Numbered from the stretch's first letter, positions 1 through 9,192 are shown. The stretch: 55,546 nt of DNA from Muribaculaceae bacterium (GCA_029062985.1 JAIDPA010000096.1:1-55546), one strand, 5' to 3'. Notes: generated from the letters alone by a model not told the origin. Made by a program: numbers and translations.

Positions 1-77
1 GTGATTTTGCTTCCGCAGTTGGCGTGATTTTGCTTCCGCAGTTGGCGTGATTTTGCTTCCGCAGTTGGCGTGATTTT
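1..77. repeat. 23-bp tandem repeat, about 3.3 copies
   Basis: Three identical 23-bp units lie at 1-23, 24-46 and 47-69, followed by the first 8 bases of a fourth at 70-77. The array probably continues to the left of the window. There are no unique spacers, so it is not CRISPR. All plus-strand frames hit TGA in every 69 bases. The minus strand is open through the repeat, but I see no start for a minus-strand gene between 78 and 274. It looks like a non-coding minisatellite upstream of the BlaI operon. Confidence 0.9.
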
Positions 78-131
78 CTTAATTATCGGGATAAAGTAAA
101 GATAATATTTAACCCTTTTTAACTATAATAG

Positions 132-165
132 ATAGTTATAACTATGAAAAATAGTTATAACTTTG
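132..165 (+). promoter_or_regulatory. Promoter and probable BlaI operator of the repressor operon
   Basis: A perfect 14-bp palindrome, ATAGTTATAACTAT, occupies 132-145. Twelve of its bases recur at 151-162, one start 19 bp after the other. The second copy overlaps TAACTTTG (158-165), a match to the Bacteroidetes -7 consensus TAnnTTTG. BlaI/MecI repressors bind short dyads over their own promoters, so this is the expected autoregulatory arrangement. The promoter match and palindrome are seen directly. BlaI binding is inferred. Confidence 0.65.
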
Positions 166-274
166 CGATGTAAACTTTTCATTTAAGGTTTACTGATGCT
201 AAGTTAAGGGACGCACATCAGTAAGGTTATGAGTAAGGCTTATATAAAGACATTAACTTAAAGGATGAAATGAT

Positions 275-655
275 ATGGAGAAACTGACTGCAAAAGAGGA
301 GGAGATTATGAATCTTTTCTGGAAGTATGGAGCATTATGTGTACGTGAGATTGTGGAAATGTATGAGGAGCCAAAGCCGCATTTCAATACGATCTCCACA
401 ATGGTGCGAGCATTGGAAGAGAAAGGGTATGTAGGACATCGGCAGCAAGGAAAGTCATATCAGTATTATGCTCTAATAGCTGAGGAGGAGATGGGAAAAC
501 AGTCGCTTTCAGCAATAATCGGACGCTATTTTAAAAACTCTTACAAGAGGGTAGTCTCTTCATTTGTAGAAGATGGAAATATTCCGATAGAGGAACTGCG
601 TTCACTGTTGGATGAGGTAGAGAAACAAAATAGGAACAACAATAAAAATGACTGA
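275..655 (+). CDS. BlaI/MecI/CopY-family transcriptional repressor
   Basis: The protein has 126 aa, the usual size for this family. The N-terminal winged helix spans about residues 1-75, with the opening KLTAKEEEIMNLFWKYGALC and the recognition region FNTISTMVRALEEKGYV. The C-terminal helix (about 80-120) fits the dimerisation and cleavage segment of BlaI relatives. The start at 275 follows an AAAGG ribosome-binding site. It ends two bases before the M56 peptidase gene, the classic repressor-sensor pair. In known BlaR1/MecR1 systems the peptidase relieves repression. In Bacteroidales such pairs often sit beside TonB-dependent receptors rather than beta-lactamases, as here. There is no beta-lactamase nearby, so a resistance role is not supported. 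Confidence 0.9.
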   Translation: MEKLTAKEEEIMNLFWKYGALCVREIVEMYEEPKPHFNTISTMVRALEEKGYVGHRQQGKSYQYYALIAEEEMGKQSLSAIIGRYFKNSYKRVVSSFVEDGNIPIEELRSLLDEVEKQNRNNNKND

Positions 656-657
656 CC

Positions 658-1989
658 ATGGGACAACTATTATCATATTCGCTTATAGCGTCAGTATTTC
701 TGCTATTGTTCTATCCGGTCATGAACCTGATAGTGAATCATAATACCAAATTCCGATTTAACCGTCATTTTCTCATAACGGTCATTTTATTGTGTCTTGC
801 TCTTCCGCCGGTATTGAGATTTTTGCCCGATTTCCATGCCGCTCAGGAAGTAGGCAACCTGGCTTCCCCGCATCCTGCAATTGAAACTGAAGCAAATGCA
901 GATATAAATCATACCACTGAATACAACAGATTTTCAACATGTTGTATGGTGATTAATATAATCTATTTAATAGGAGTCTGTTGTATGAGCGTAAGGTTAT
1001 TACGCTCGTTCATCAGTTTATTGAGGATTAGGAAGGGGGGTAATATAATCCGTAGAGATGATTACAATTTATGTGTCATATCCTCTCCCGACATTGCTCC
1101 GTTTAGTTGGGGCAGATATATTTTTCTGAATGAATCCGACATCGCGGCAGGGGATTCCTCAATCCTTATTCATGAAAAAGCTCACATCATGCATAAACAC
1201 TGGATTGACATATTAATTGCAGAGATATTCTGTATCTTGTTATGGTATAACCCTCTTGCATGGAAAACTCGCGGACTCGTAAAACTCAATCATGAATTTG
1301 AGGCAGACAGGAGTGTCATCCAATCAGGAGCCGATATCCATTCTTATCAGAAGCTGATTATATGCCATCTGATGAAAAAGGTTATGTTTGGCATGACAAA
1401 TAGTTTTGCATCAAATAGGAACGGATTCAGGAAACGCGTGCTTATGATTGGAAATAACAGTTCATCCCGTAAGAGTATGCTGGTTGCTTTAGGTGTCTTG
1501 CCGGCTGTAGTCATAGGAATATTGATTTTTTCCTTTTCAGCAACTGCTGATTTCCTGACTGCTGTAGAGAAGATTGATATCCTCCCACATGAAGAAGAAC
1601 TCACCTTGTCATCACCGGAAAATACTCAAAGAGAGGGAAAAGATAATATTATTTCCAAAGATAATATTATTTCCACAGAAGACAGGGAGCTACCTGAATT
1701 TAAAGGAGGGGAAGCAGCGTTATATGATTTTCTTGCAAAGAACATGAGGTATCCTGACGTGGCTGAAGAGGAAGTGGGCAAAACGCATATTGTCAGGGTC
1801 AGGTTTGATGTTGACCCTAAGGGAAATATCCATAATATAAGAGTAAAAAATCCTACGGGAAGTCTATACGAACAAGAGGCGTTGCGTGTCCTTAACCTTA
1901 CCAAAGGGAGATGGCTCCCGGCGGTGAAAGACGGGAAACCTATAGAGGGAAGTGCAGTCTTACCATTCTATTATACCACAATGGAGTAA
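658..1989 (+). CDS. M56 (BlaR1/MecR1-like) membrane peptidase with C-terminal TonB domain
   Basis: The 443-aa protein has hydrophobic segments near residues 5-27, 37-56, 93-114 and 272-295. The zinc motif HEKAH lies at 172-176 and a downstream acidic ligand region NHEFEADRSV at 211-220, both typical of M56 peptidases. After the last membrane segment comes a linker, then a TonB C-terminal domain (about 345-443) with the GGEAALYDFLAKNMRYP signature and the conserved GxW-like GRWLPA near 415. So a repressor-cleaving protease and an energy-transducer domain share one chain. It lies 2 bp downstream of the BlaI gene. The adjacent TonB-dependent receptor is a plausible partner for the TonB domain, which is inference. 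A role in beta-lactam sensing is not indicated. Confidence 0.9.
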   Translation: MGQLLSYSLIASVFLLLFYPVMNLIVNHNTKFRFNRHFLITVILLCLALPPVLRFLPDFHAAQEVGNLASPHPAIETEANADINHTTEYNRFSTCCMVINIIYLIGVCCMSVRLLRSFISLLRIRKGGNIIRRDDYNLCVISSPDIAPFSWGRYIFLNESDIAAGDSSILIHEKAHIMHKHWIDILIAEIFCILLWYNPLAWKTRGLVKLNHEFEADRSVIQSGADIHSYQKLIICHLMKKVMFGMTNSFASNRNGFRKRVLMIGNNSSSRKSMLVALGVLPAVVIGILIFSFSATADFLTAVEKIDILPHEEELTLSSPENTQREGKDNIISKDNIISTEDRELPEFKGGEAALYDFLAKNMRYPDVAEEEVGKTHIVRVRFDVDPKGNIHNIRVKNPTGSLYEQEALRVLNLTKGRWLPAVKDGKPIEGSAVLPFYYTTME

Positions 1990-2044
1990 ACAGCCACGTA
2001 AAAATCACACTGCTGAAATAATCTGTTTTTTAATTTTCTTGATA

Positions 2045-2071
2045 CTCCCTGCTGACTAAGGCAGCAGGGAG
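2045..2071. terminator. Intergenic stem-loop between the M56 and receptor genes
   Basis: CTCCCTGCTG (2045-2054) pairs perfectly with CAGCAGGGAG (2062-2071) around a 7-nt loop. No T-run follows on either strand. It may be a weak terminator that lowers receptor expression, or an mRNA-stabilising or processing hairpin inside the operon. Confidence 0.45.
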
Positions 2072-2105
2072 ACATCCTCCCTACGTCAAAATTTAACTCC
2101 AAGAT

Positions 2106-4466
2106 ATGAAAATGAAAACCATATCGTCAGCATTCTTGCTCATACTTGCTTTAGCCGGTCATTTTATGATCTATGGTCAGAATAGGAATGAAAGACTTGA
2201 TTCCGTAGTGAAGAGTCTCAATCTGAAAGAAGTAGTTGTGTCTGCCAAAAAAATCAGGCAGAATGGAGACACAATTTCTTATTCTGCTGCCACCTATAGA
2301 ACCAAAGAAGATAAGACACTAAGCGACCTGCTTCGTAAAATGCCGGGGATAGAAGTGAACGATAACGGGCAGGTAATGTATAATGGGCAATGGATTAAGG
2401 AGTTATATATAGAGGGAATGAATATGCTGGGTGATAACTATGGAGTCGCAACAAATAATATAGACGCCAAATCCATCGGAACAGTGCAGGTGATGGAGAA
2501 TCATCAGGATGTGAAGATGCTTCAGGGTCTTCAGAAAGGCACATCTCCGGCAATCAATATAAAACTTAAAGAAGATGCCAAAGGAGTCTGGACTTCTACT
2601 GCAGAGGGAGCTCTCGGAAGTCAACCCGGTTTCTCATGGAATTTATCAGCCAATCTTATGAATTTCAGAAGGCGGGCACAGAATATATCAGTCTATAAGA
2701 CTGACAATGTAGGAGAGGATTTGCGCAAGGAAATCGGTGCTCCGTCGACATTTGCCACCACTTTGGGCGTTTCGCTTCTTACCCCCGGGAAACCTTCGCT
2801 GAACAACCGCTATTCCTATCGGAACGATTCCCATAGTCTCTCAGTCAATCAGTTGTTTCGTTTGAAAGAAAACCACTTCCTGACTTTCAATGCGACATAT
2901 CTTTATGACAAGGAGAGAAGAGAGACAAATAATGTTACGACGTATCTGACCGACAGCATATCGCACTACATCTTCAGCGAATTGAACTCTGCCTCTATGC
3001 GTCAACATTTTGCAGGAATAAACGCAGCTTATAAAATAAACGGAAGTAAAACCTACCTGAAAAATTCCTTATCGGCAAATATCTCTTTCCCTAAAGGCCG
3101 GGGAATAATAGGGGAGGAGATGCTCCAAGTAGTTAAGGGGCATTCAATAAGTGTGAACGATGTGTTTGAGTTCAGGCATAGAAAGTGGGGCGGAGGAATA
3201 GGTGATGCCACAATCCGCTTTACATTTAATGACAGGGACGGCTCCCTCGGGGTGCCGGATTCATTACTGACCCAGCGAATCAGACAACAGAGAGTCAGGC
3301 TGAATGGTCAAGCCTCCTTATTGTCATTACTGATACCTTACCTCATGTTTAATCTGGATTTTGGATTGGATGCTGACCGTCAGGCGGCAAGTTCAAATCT
3401 TGATAAGGGAGGTAGCTCTGATTATGGAAAAATTGTCACTTGGAATGTGATCCCTTCGATTATTCCGAGAATTGTGTTGCATCATGGTCAAAACTTTCAA
3501 TGGTGGGTTAATATTCCTTTAGGAATCAGAATTTTTAATTCCGCCGATGGAGATTGGAAATATGACAAAATAAGCCCATATATCAAACTAAATACTACCT
3601 TAGGTTATAAACTGAACAACAGATGGAATCTCGCAATGATGGCAACCGCTGAGGAGGAAGTGCCTTCCGCTCTGTCACTTATGAGTCAGAAATACTTTGC
3701 CGACTATCGCACCGTGCTTTCCAATCAGGATCATGTGGAAATGAAACCGGATAGAACGTATAAGATAGCCCTCTCCACCGATTATAAAAATATACTTGAC
3801 ATGACATTCGGGAGCCTGTCAATCTCTTATTCCCATACCAAGTATGGCACGAGCGCAGGATATTCAGTCAATGACGGAGAGATAGAGTATGAAAGACTGC
3901 CATTTTCCACACGCTCTTCAATACTGAATTTAAATCAGAAATACTCGAAAGGGTTTTTCAAAGGGAATTCCAAGATAAGTGAAGAATTAAGCATCGGCAC
4001 AAATACATTAGGTTATTATGTCGGGAAGATGCTTCATTCGGGCAGGAATGATTTCCTTAAAGGGAGATTGGATTACACTGCATCGTTAAAGGGATGGCTC
4101 ACTTTCAGCACAAGGAATGAAGTGACATTTACAAAAATATTTACTGACGGAAAAAGAGAGGGAAAGATACGCACAGTGTTTTCTAATATCTCCTCCCTTA
4201 CTGTAAGTCCGATAAAGAATCTTTTCTTCCGACCTTCAGTAATGTTTTATCACAATAATTATTTCGACTCCTATCGCAACAATGTTTTCCTGAACTGCCG
4301 GATGGAATACACGTTGGGAGAAGTCATACTTTCAGTGCAGGCAGATAATCTTCTTGACAACAAGATTTTCCGTCGTTTCAGTGATAACGGAATAATCAGT
4401 CGGTCGAATGAATATCAGCTCCGGGGTAGGACCATTATGTTTGGAGTGCGTTTACGTCTGTTTTAG
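2106..4466 (+). CDS. TonB-dependent outer-membrane receptor
   Basis: The protein has 786 aa with a signal peptide (about residues 1-25, cut near YGQ). A short segment containing LKEVVVSAKK leads into a plug domain (about 45-150; DLLRKMPGIEVNDNGQVMYN and the IYIEG-like LYIEG). A long beta-barrel follows and ends in the aromatic terminus VRLRLF. It lacks the full N-terminal carboxypeptidase-like domain of SusC proteins, so it is not a SusC, and no SusD follows. Receptors of this short type commonly precede a GLPGLI-family gene in Bacteroidales, as here. It probably imports or exports an unknown TonB-energised substrate. The upstream M56-TonB protein may supply the energy. The substrate cannot be deduced. 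Confidence 0.85.
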   Translation: MKMKTISSAFLLILALAGHFMIYGQNRNERLDSVVKSLNLKEVVVSAKKIRQNGDTISYSAATYRTKEDKTLSDLLRKMPGIEVNDNGQVMYNGQWIKELYIEGMNMLGDNYGVATNNIDAKSIGTVQVMENHQDVKMLQGLQKGTSPAINIKLKEDAKGVWTSTAEGALGSQPGFSWNLSANLMNFRRRAQNISVYKTDNVGEDLRKEIGAPSTFATTLGVSLLTPGKPSLNNRYSYRNDSHSLSVNQLFRLKENHFLTFNATYLYDKERRETNNVTTYLTDSISHYIFSELNSASMRQHFAGINAAYKINGSKTYLKNSLSANISFPKGRGIIGEEMLQVVKGHSISVNDVFEFRHRKWGGGIGDATIRFTFNDRDGSLGVPDSLLTQRIRQQRVRLNGQASLLSLLIPYLMFNLDFGLDADRQAASSNLDKGGSSDYGKIVTWNVIPSIIPRIVLHHGQNFQWWVNIPLGIRIFNSADGDWKYDKISPYIKLNTTLGYKLNNRWNLAMMATAEEEVPSALSLMSQKYFADYRTVLSNQDHVEMKPDRTYKIALSTDYKNILDMTFGSLSISYSHTKYGTSAGYSVNDGEIEYERLPFSTRSSILNLNQKYSKGFFKGNSKISEELSIGTNTLGYYVGKMLHSGRNDFLKGRLDYTASLKGWLTFSTRNEVTFTKIFTDGKREGKIRTVFSNISSLTVSPIKNLFFRPSVMFYHNNYFDSYRNNVFLNCRMEYTLGEVILSVQADNLLDNKIFRRFSDNGIISRSNEYQLRGRTIMFGVRLRLF

Positions 4467-4550
4467 GCGTAAGGCATGAGTTAATGTGAGGATTGAGGGG
4501 GAGTAGATTAAGAAATTAATTATTAGGTATTCAATTTATTAATAAATTAT

Positions 4551-5429
4551 ATGTATATGAGGTTTTTTATAATTTCATTTTTCTTAGCAGTCATTCCGGT
4601 TAGCAGCCGGTTGAAAGCACAGATGATAATTTCGTATGTCCTCGACACACCGGAGTTTTTCCTTTCTCCTGTCAATACCGATAAATATGAGACATTGGAT
4701 TCATGCTATCTGACGCTTTCATATTCTTTCCGTTCCAGATCGTATGAAAAGGATGATTCCCTCAGTAATGTTGACTTGATGGAACTTCAGATGGGGAATC
4801 GGTATAATGCTTTTTTCAGCCGTAATCTTCGTGATATGGATATTACTAATACGAAGGATATGAAGGAGAAGATGACATTCTCATTCATTCCAAAGGAATA
4901 TAAGGGTTGGGACATCCTGATAAATAACGAAGAGAAAAGAGAGACAGTCACGACTCGCTTGCCTTTTTCCGAACAAGTGACTGAATATGAAGAACCTGTT
5001 CCGGAATTGACTTTTACACCGACAGAAGAAACAGATACTGTCATGGGATATTTCTGTAAGAGTGCCTTATGCAGCTACGGAGGAAGGGAATGGAAAGTTT
5101 ATTATACGGAGGAAATTCCTTTGCCGTTCGGACCCTGGAAACTTAATGGTGCCGACGGACTTATTCTCAAGGCTCTCGACACGGAAAACAATTTTGTATT
5201 TGAAGCCGTGGGTCTTACTCAGCAGTCAAATCCTATAATCAGGTATGACTGGAAACGGAAGAGGATGGAAAAAGAGGAATGGAAGGAATTTGAAAGAGAT
5301 ATGTATAAGAATGCGGGAGCTTTTCTCAGGAGTACGCGGGCAAGAGTTTCAATCGCAGATGACAGTGAACGAGGCTATCATCGTCTGAAGGAGGACTGGA
5401 GCGAATATTATAATCCTCTGGAAAGGTGA
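4551..5429 (+). CDS. GLPGLI-family secreted protein
   Basis: The 292-aa protein has an N-terminal signal peptide (about residues 1-23, ending SRLKAQ). The segment PLPFGPWKLNGADGLILKAL near residues 200-220 corresponds to the region that names the GLPGLI family, in which a conserved 'GP..l.GLPGLIL' stretch follows a YT.eIP motif; here YYTEEIPLPFGPW is visible. The GLPG core itself has diverged to GADG. Family members sit beside TonB-dependent receptors, but their biochemical role is unknown. A second ATG at 4557 is an equally possible start. The gene follows the receptor by 84 bp and is likely the last gene of the BlaI operon. Confidence 0.8.
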   Translation: MYMRFFIISFFLAVIPVSSRLKAQMIISYVLDTPEFFLSPVNTDKYETLDSCYLTLSYSFRSRSYEKDDSLSNVDLMELQMGNRYNAFFSRNLRDMDITNTKDMKEKMTFSFIPKEYKGWDILINNEEKRETVTTRLPFSEQVTEYEEPVPELTFTPTEETDTVMGYFCKSALCSYGGREWKVYYTEEIPLPFGPWKLNGADGLILKALDTENNFVFEAVGLTQQSNPIIRYDWKRKRMEKEEWKEFERDMYKNAGAFLRSTRARVSIADDSERGYHRLKEDWSEYYNPLER

Positions 5430-5500
5430 TTCAGGCATTAGGCTCAAGGTATTAGGTGATTGGGTGGTTAGGTGTTAGGTAATTGGGTGATTTTTGTGGG
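5430..5500. repeat. Degenerate AGGCTCA and GGTGATTGG intergenic repeats
   Basis: Just after the GLPGLI stop, a piece resembling AGGCATTAGGCTCAAGG is followed by imperfect GGTGATTGGGTGGTTAGGTG-like repeats. The same two motif families recur elsewhere in the window (13040-13075, 16072-16095, 23165-23310, 34738-34785). I see no gene here. Confidence 0.6.
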
Positions 5501-5555
5501 GCGAATTTATTGGGTTGTGAAATTTAAATAATCCTGATAGTGTTAAGTAGAAGGT

Positions 5556-5606
5556 CGTTCTTCTTCAATTGTAATGTTTTCAATTGGAGGAGAACGATTT
5601 TGTTTG
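5556..5606 (+). terminator. Hairpin terminator after the GLPGLI gene
   Basis: A 16-bp stem (5556-5571 with 5581-5596, including two G-U pairs in RNA) closes a 9-nt loop. It is followed by the T-rich ATTTTGTTTG. It lies 127 bp past the GLPGLI stop and before the next promoter, so it probably ends the first operon. Confidence 0.6.
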
Positions 5607-5616
5607 CAGGTTCAAG

Positions 5617-5648
5617 TTTGTGGCTTTCATTAAGAATTGCTACTTTTG
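5617..5648 (+). promoter_or_regulatory. Bacteroidetes-type promoter of the AAA/PD-(D/E)XK gene
   Basis: TTTG at 5617-5620 and TACTTTTG at 5641-5648 are separated by 20 bp. This matches the primary sigma-factor -33/-7 consensus of Bacteroidetes (TTTG, 19-21 bp, TAnnTTTG). The start codon at 5721 lies about 70 bases past the predicted transcription start. Confidence 0.65.
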
Positions 5649-5720
5649 TGTTGCAGAAGGAAACGATGTGAGTCAGCATGTTTCAGATAGAGTCATATTT
5701 TTTCAAATTTTATCAAGGCT

Positions 5721-7295
5721 ATGGAAGCGAATGGAGAAAATATAAAAAAATACCCCGTTGGGATTCAGACATTTAAGGAATTGATTGAAGGTGGATATGT
5801 TTATATAGACAAAACGCCTTACATAAAGATGCTTATAGATGAGGGGAAATATTATTTTCTTGCTCGTCCACGTAGATTTGGAAAAAGTCTTTTACTCTCA
5901 ACAATAGAATCTTTCTATAGTGGAGAAAAAACGCTTTTTAAAGGCTTAGCCTTGGCTCCCTATATTGATGAAAGAAATCCTAATCCTGTTCTTCATCTTG
6001 ATCTTAATAATGGATCATATTCTTCGGTGTCCGATCTCCACTATGTGCTTGATATGAATTTGAAGGAATGGGAAAAAAAATACGGAATAATTGCTGTCTC
6101 CGATATGTTATCGTTAAGGTTTGGCGAGGTAATTAAAGCAATATTTAATACTACCGGCAGAAAAGTAGTGATTCTTGTTGACGAATATGACAAACCGATG
6201 CTGAGCACAGTTCACAAAAGGGAATTGGCAGACGATTTCAGAGATATTTTAAAATCATTTTATTCAAATTTGAAGACGATGGATCGATATATTGAATTTG
6301 CCATGCTTAGTGGAGTGGCAAAATTCAGTAAGGTATCCATATTCTCAGATTTGAATAACTTGCGGGATATTTCGTTTGAGGATAAATTTTCAGCGATATG
6401 CGGGATTACAAATGATGAAATAGAAAGATATTTTAGTGAAGGAGTAGAGCACCTATCATATCGGTTAGGACTATCTGAAACTGAGCTTCGAGAAGAAATC
6501 CGAAATAAATATGACGGTTATCATTTCTCCTCAAATTCAGAGGATATTTATAATCCATTTAGTCTTATGAGTCTTTTTGCAAAGATGAAATTTGGGAATT
6601 ACTGGGCAGAAAGCGGCACGCCATCATTTTTGTCGCGGATGATTCAGAATGGAAATATATCCATAAGAGATCTGGCTCCTGCTACTATAGATGCCGATGA
6701 ACTCTCGATGTCAGGTATCTTGAGTAACAATCCGATTGAGGTACTATATCAGACCGGATATCTTACAATCAAACGTTACGATGAAGAATACAATGAATAT
6801 TGTCTTGATTATCCAAATGAAGAGGTTAAAGACAGTTTCTTCAGATATCTGTTGAAATCTTTCATAGGAGAGGAAAAATATAACAAGGGTTTGTCAGTGC
6901 AGGATTTTGCCAAGGAATTGAGAGGAGGTCAACCTGAAAAATTTGTAAATCGCCTTAATTCTCTTTTTGCCGGATTAGGTTATTCTGAAAAAGATAATTA
7001 CGAATCCCGTTTTCAAGATGCTTTATATCTATTGTTTACTCTATTGGGAACTTATGCCCGAGTAGAAGAAAGAACTTCCGACGGAAGAATAGATTTATTT
7101 GTGGAGAGCAATTCATATATCTACATCTTTGAATGTAAAGTAAATTCTGATTCAACTACTGCAATGGAGCAAATTAAGGAAAAACAATATTGGTTGCCTT
7201 ATATAAATGGGAATAAAAAAATCTTCTTGATAGGTATCAACTATGACTCAAAAATTCGCAGGATTAATGATTATATAATTGAGGAGGTAAAGTAG
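5721..7295 (+). CDS. AAA-ATPase-like protein with C-terminal PD-(D/E)XK nuclease-like domain
   Basis: The 524-aa protein has the family hallmark start YPVGIQTFKELIEGGYVYID. A Walker-A-like ARPRRFGKSLL lies at about residues 48-58 and a Walker B VVILVDEYDK near 148-157. The C-terminal part has the PD-(D/E)XK-like elements GRIDLFVE and YIFECKVN, then AMEQIKEKQYWLPY. This corresponds to Pfam's 'predicted AAA-ATPase' plus 'PD-(D/E)XK nuclease superfamily' pair, which is highly multiplied in Bacteroidales genomes and has no settled function. It has its own promoter and no transposase or toxin partner. A mobile or defence-related role is often suspected, but nothing here proves it. Confidence 0.85.
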   Translation: MEANGENIKKYPVGIQTFKELIEGGYVYIDKTPYIKMLIDEGKYYFLARPRRFGKSLLLSTIESFYSGEKTLFKGLALAPYIDERNPNPVLHLDLNNGSYSSVSDLHYVLDMNLKEWEKKYGIIAVSDMLSLRFGEVIKAIFNTTGRKVVILVDEYDKPMLSTVHKRELADDFRDILKSFYSNLKTMDRYIEFAMLSGVAKFSKVSIFSDLNNLRDISFEDKFSAICGITNDEIERYFSEGVEHLSYRLGLSETELREEIRNKYDGYHFSSNSEDIYNPFSLMSLFAKMKFGNYWAESGTPSFLSRMIQNGNISIRDLAPATIDADELSMSGILSNNPIEVLYQTGYLTIKRYDEEYNEYCLDYPNEEVKDSFFRYLLKSFIGEEKYNKGLSVQDFAKELRGGQPEKFVNRLNSLFAGLGYSEKDNYESRFQDALYLLFTLLGTYARVEERTSDGRIDLFVESNSYIYIFECKVNSDSTTAMEQIKEKQYWLPYINGNKKIFLIGINYDSKIRRINDYIIEEVK

Positions 7296-7352
7296 AGAGT
7301 TGAGATAGAAAGGATGAAAGGAGAGTGAAAGTTGAAATAAAAAGGGATGACC

Positions 7353-8615
7353 ATGAGAAACAGTTTGCAATTTTTATTAGCATTAGTATGTCTTGCAGTT
7401 CTGGCAGGATATTCAAATTCCTCTGCTGCAGAGAAGCGTTATGTAGGGGGTGACATTTCTTTGCTACCTGCATACGAAGAAGCGGGCGCTAAATATTCTG
7501 ATCATAGCGGTACTCCTATCGCTGATCTTATCCCCTTTTTAGGGGAAGAAGGAATGAATGCAATGAGAGTCAGGGTGTTTGTCAATCCCGGAGATTATGA
7601 CGGAAAAGATGCCGACCCTAATGCATGTCAGACTATTGAGAGCATTATTCCATTATGCCGGCGTATAAAGGATGCCGGAATGGCTCTTATGCTCGACTTC
7701 CATTATTCCGACACCTGGGCTGATCCTTCGCAGCAGTTTACTCCTAAACAGTGGGCGGGATTGACGGATGAGGAATTATGCAATGAATTGTATGACTATA
7801 CACGCAAGTCTCTCCTAAAGCTTAAGGATGCCGGAATAGTTCCCGATTTTATTCAGCCCGGAAATGAAATAAGCTACGGAATGCTTTGGGGCGGCTACGG
7901 CACTCCTGAATCTGAATTGAAAAAAGTTCTGATGGGGAGTGAGGCTAATTGGGAGCGCCTCGGGAGTCTTCTTCAATATGCTGTGAAGGGGTGTCGGGAA
8001 ATATGTCCCCTTGCAAAGATTGTATTGCATACAGAGCGAACGGGAGCAATTGACGTTCAAGACAATTTCTATCAGCAGATGCAGAGGATGAAGATTGATT
8101 ACGACGTAATAGGGTTGAGTTATTATCCTTATTTTCACGGACCACTCTCTTCCTTGGAAAATGCGATAGTCTCTCTTGAATCGAAATTCAAGGATAAAAA
8201 GATAATGGTGGTCGAAACGGGCTACTCTTATAAATGGGAAGTTCCGGGGACGAGTTGCCCCGTTGACTATCCTTATACGGAGGAGGGTCAGAATCAGTTT
8301 GTAAAGGAGCTTGTGGAGATGCTTCTCCGCCATGACAGTGTGGACGGACTGTTCTGGTGGTGGCTGGAATATAATGCCTATGGCACGACTTTGTCGGGAT
8401 GGTATAATGCAGCGTTGTTTGATTCCACAACGGGACGTGCCTGCGCGGCTTTAAAAACATTATGCAGCTTTTCTGCCGGGGATGGCGCAGGAGTCAGCGA
8501 AATTAAAACGGAAAACGCCCGGATGGATATGATTTTTGACCTTGAAGGTCGTAGGGTTGAGAAGCCCAGACAGGGATTATATATTATAAACGGAGAGAAG
8601 AAGATTATCAGGTGA
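7353..8615 (+). CDS. Secreted GH53 endo-beta-1,4-galactanase (arabinogalactan-active)
   Basis: GH53 enzymes cut beta-1,4-galactan side chains of pectin. The family motifs are present: [24 protein letters not shown] with the acid/base Glu (about residue 172), and [10 protein letters not shown] with the nucleophile Glu (about 288). A signal peptide covers about residues 1-25. The start at 7353 is preferred to 7347 because AAAGGG (7341-7346) is then spaced 6 nt from ATG. The C-terminus ends in a short tail ([20 protein letters not shown], then basic residues) like those on the BspA-like protein and the LamG-GH32. That resembles a reduced type IX secretion sorting tail. It stands alone, without SusC/D or other galactan enzymes. 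Its stop overlaps the convergent rnhB stop by 8 bp. Confidence 0.9.
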   Translation: MRNSLQFLLALVCLAVLAGYSNSSAAEKRYVGGDISLLPAYEEAGAKYSDHSGTPIADLIPFLGEEGMNAMRVRVFVNPGDYDGKDADPNACQTIESIIPLCRRIKDAGMALMLDFHYSDTWADPSQQFTPKQWAGLTDEELCNELYDYTRKSLLKLKDAGIVPDFIQPGNEISYGMLWGGYGTPESELKKVLMGSEANWERLGSLLQYAVKGCREICPLAKIVLHTERTGAIDVQDNFYQQMQRMKIDYDVIGLSYYPYFHGPLSSLENAIVSLESKFKDKKIMVVETGYSYKWEVPGTSCPVDYPYTEEGQNQFVKELVEMLLRHDSVDGLFWWWLEYNAYGTTLSGWYNAALFDSTTGRACAALKTLCSFSAGDGAGVSEIKTENARMDMIFDLEGRRVEKPRQGLYIINGEKKIIR

Positions 8616-9183
8616 GACGGAAAGTGAGGCGATGATGTGGGGTGACGCCTAATTTTTCTATGGCTTCCCGATGAGCTTTTGTCGGGTAGCCTTTATTTCC
8701 CTCCCAATCATAACCGGGATACTCGGAAGCAAGTTTATCCATCAGTTCGTCCCGGTGAGTCTTGGCAAGAATTGAAGCAGCTGCAATCGACATATAGGTG
8801 GCATCTCCCTTGACAACCGTTGTATAGGGTATGTCACCATAAGGTTTGAACCGGTTCCCGTCTACGAGTATATGCTGAGGTCTTACGGATAGCTTGTCAA
8901 GAGCGCGTTGCATTCCCAGGATAGATGCGTTGAGGATATTTATCTCATCTATTTCCTGCGGACTCACCATCACGACTGCCCATGCCAGAGCCTTGTTTTC
9001 AATAATCGGACGCAGAGCATTCCGTTTCTTCTCCGACAATTTTTTACTGTCGTTGAGCTCGGGACAATCAAAATCAGGAGGGAGGATGACAGCAGCGCAA
9101 CATACTGGACCGCACAGACATCCGCGCCCGGCTTCATCACAGCCTGCTTCAGGAATGTCGGGTCGGAGATAGGGGAGAAGCAT
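8608..9183 (-). CDS. rnhB: Ribonuclease HII
   Basis: RNase HII nicks RNA-DNA hybrids at misincorporated ribonucleotides. The 191-aa protein has the N-terminal motif CDEAGRG (Asp16, Glu17), then VDGNRF (Asp108) and [17 protein letters not shown] (Asp127), giving the full DEDD set. Its length is typical. It lies 9 bp downstream of the polyprenyl synthase gene on the same strand and is probably cotranscribed. Its 3' end overlaps the GH53 gene tail to tail. Confidence 0.95.
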   Translation of the reverse strand: MLLPYLRPDIPEAGCDEAGRGCLCGPVCCAAVILPPDFDCPELNDSKKLSEKKRNALRPIIENKALAWAVVMVSPQEIDEINILNASILGMQRALDKLSVRPQHILVDGNRFKPYGDIPYTTVVKGDATYMSIAAASILAKTHRDELMDKLASEYPGYDWEGNKGYPTKAHREAIEKLGVTPHHRLTFRLT

Positions 9184-9192
9184 TGAGACAGG

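Noticed and set aside
1-77. CRISPR array
   Set aside because: The 23-bp units are directly joined with no spacers.
275-1989. Beta-lactam resistance system
   Set aside because: BlaI and M56 proteins are present but no beta-lactamase or penicillin-binding protein is adjacent; the partners are a TonB receptor and a GLPGLI protein.
5721-7295. Transposase or mobile element
   Set aside because: No inverted repeats, integrase motifs or DDE signature; the sequence fits the AAA/PD-(D/E)XK family.
7815-8333. Minus-strand open frame opposite the GH53 gene
   Set aside because: It lies opposite the catalytic motifs of GH53 and has no plausible start context.
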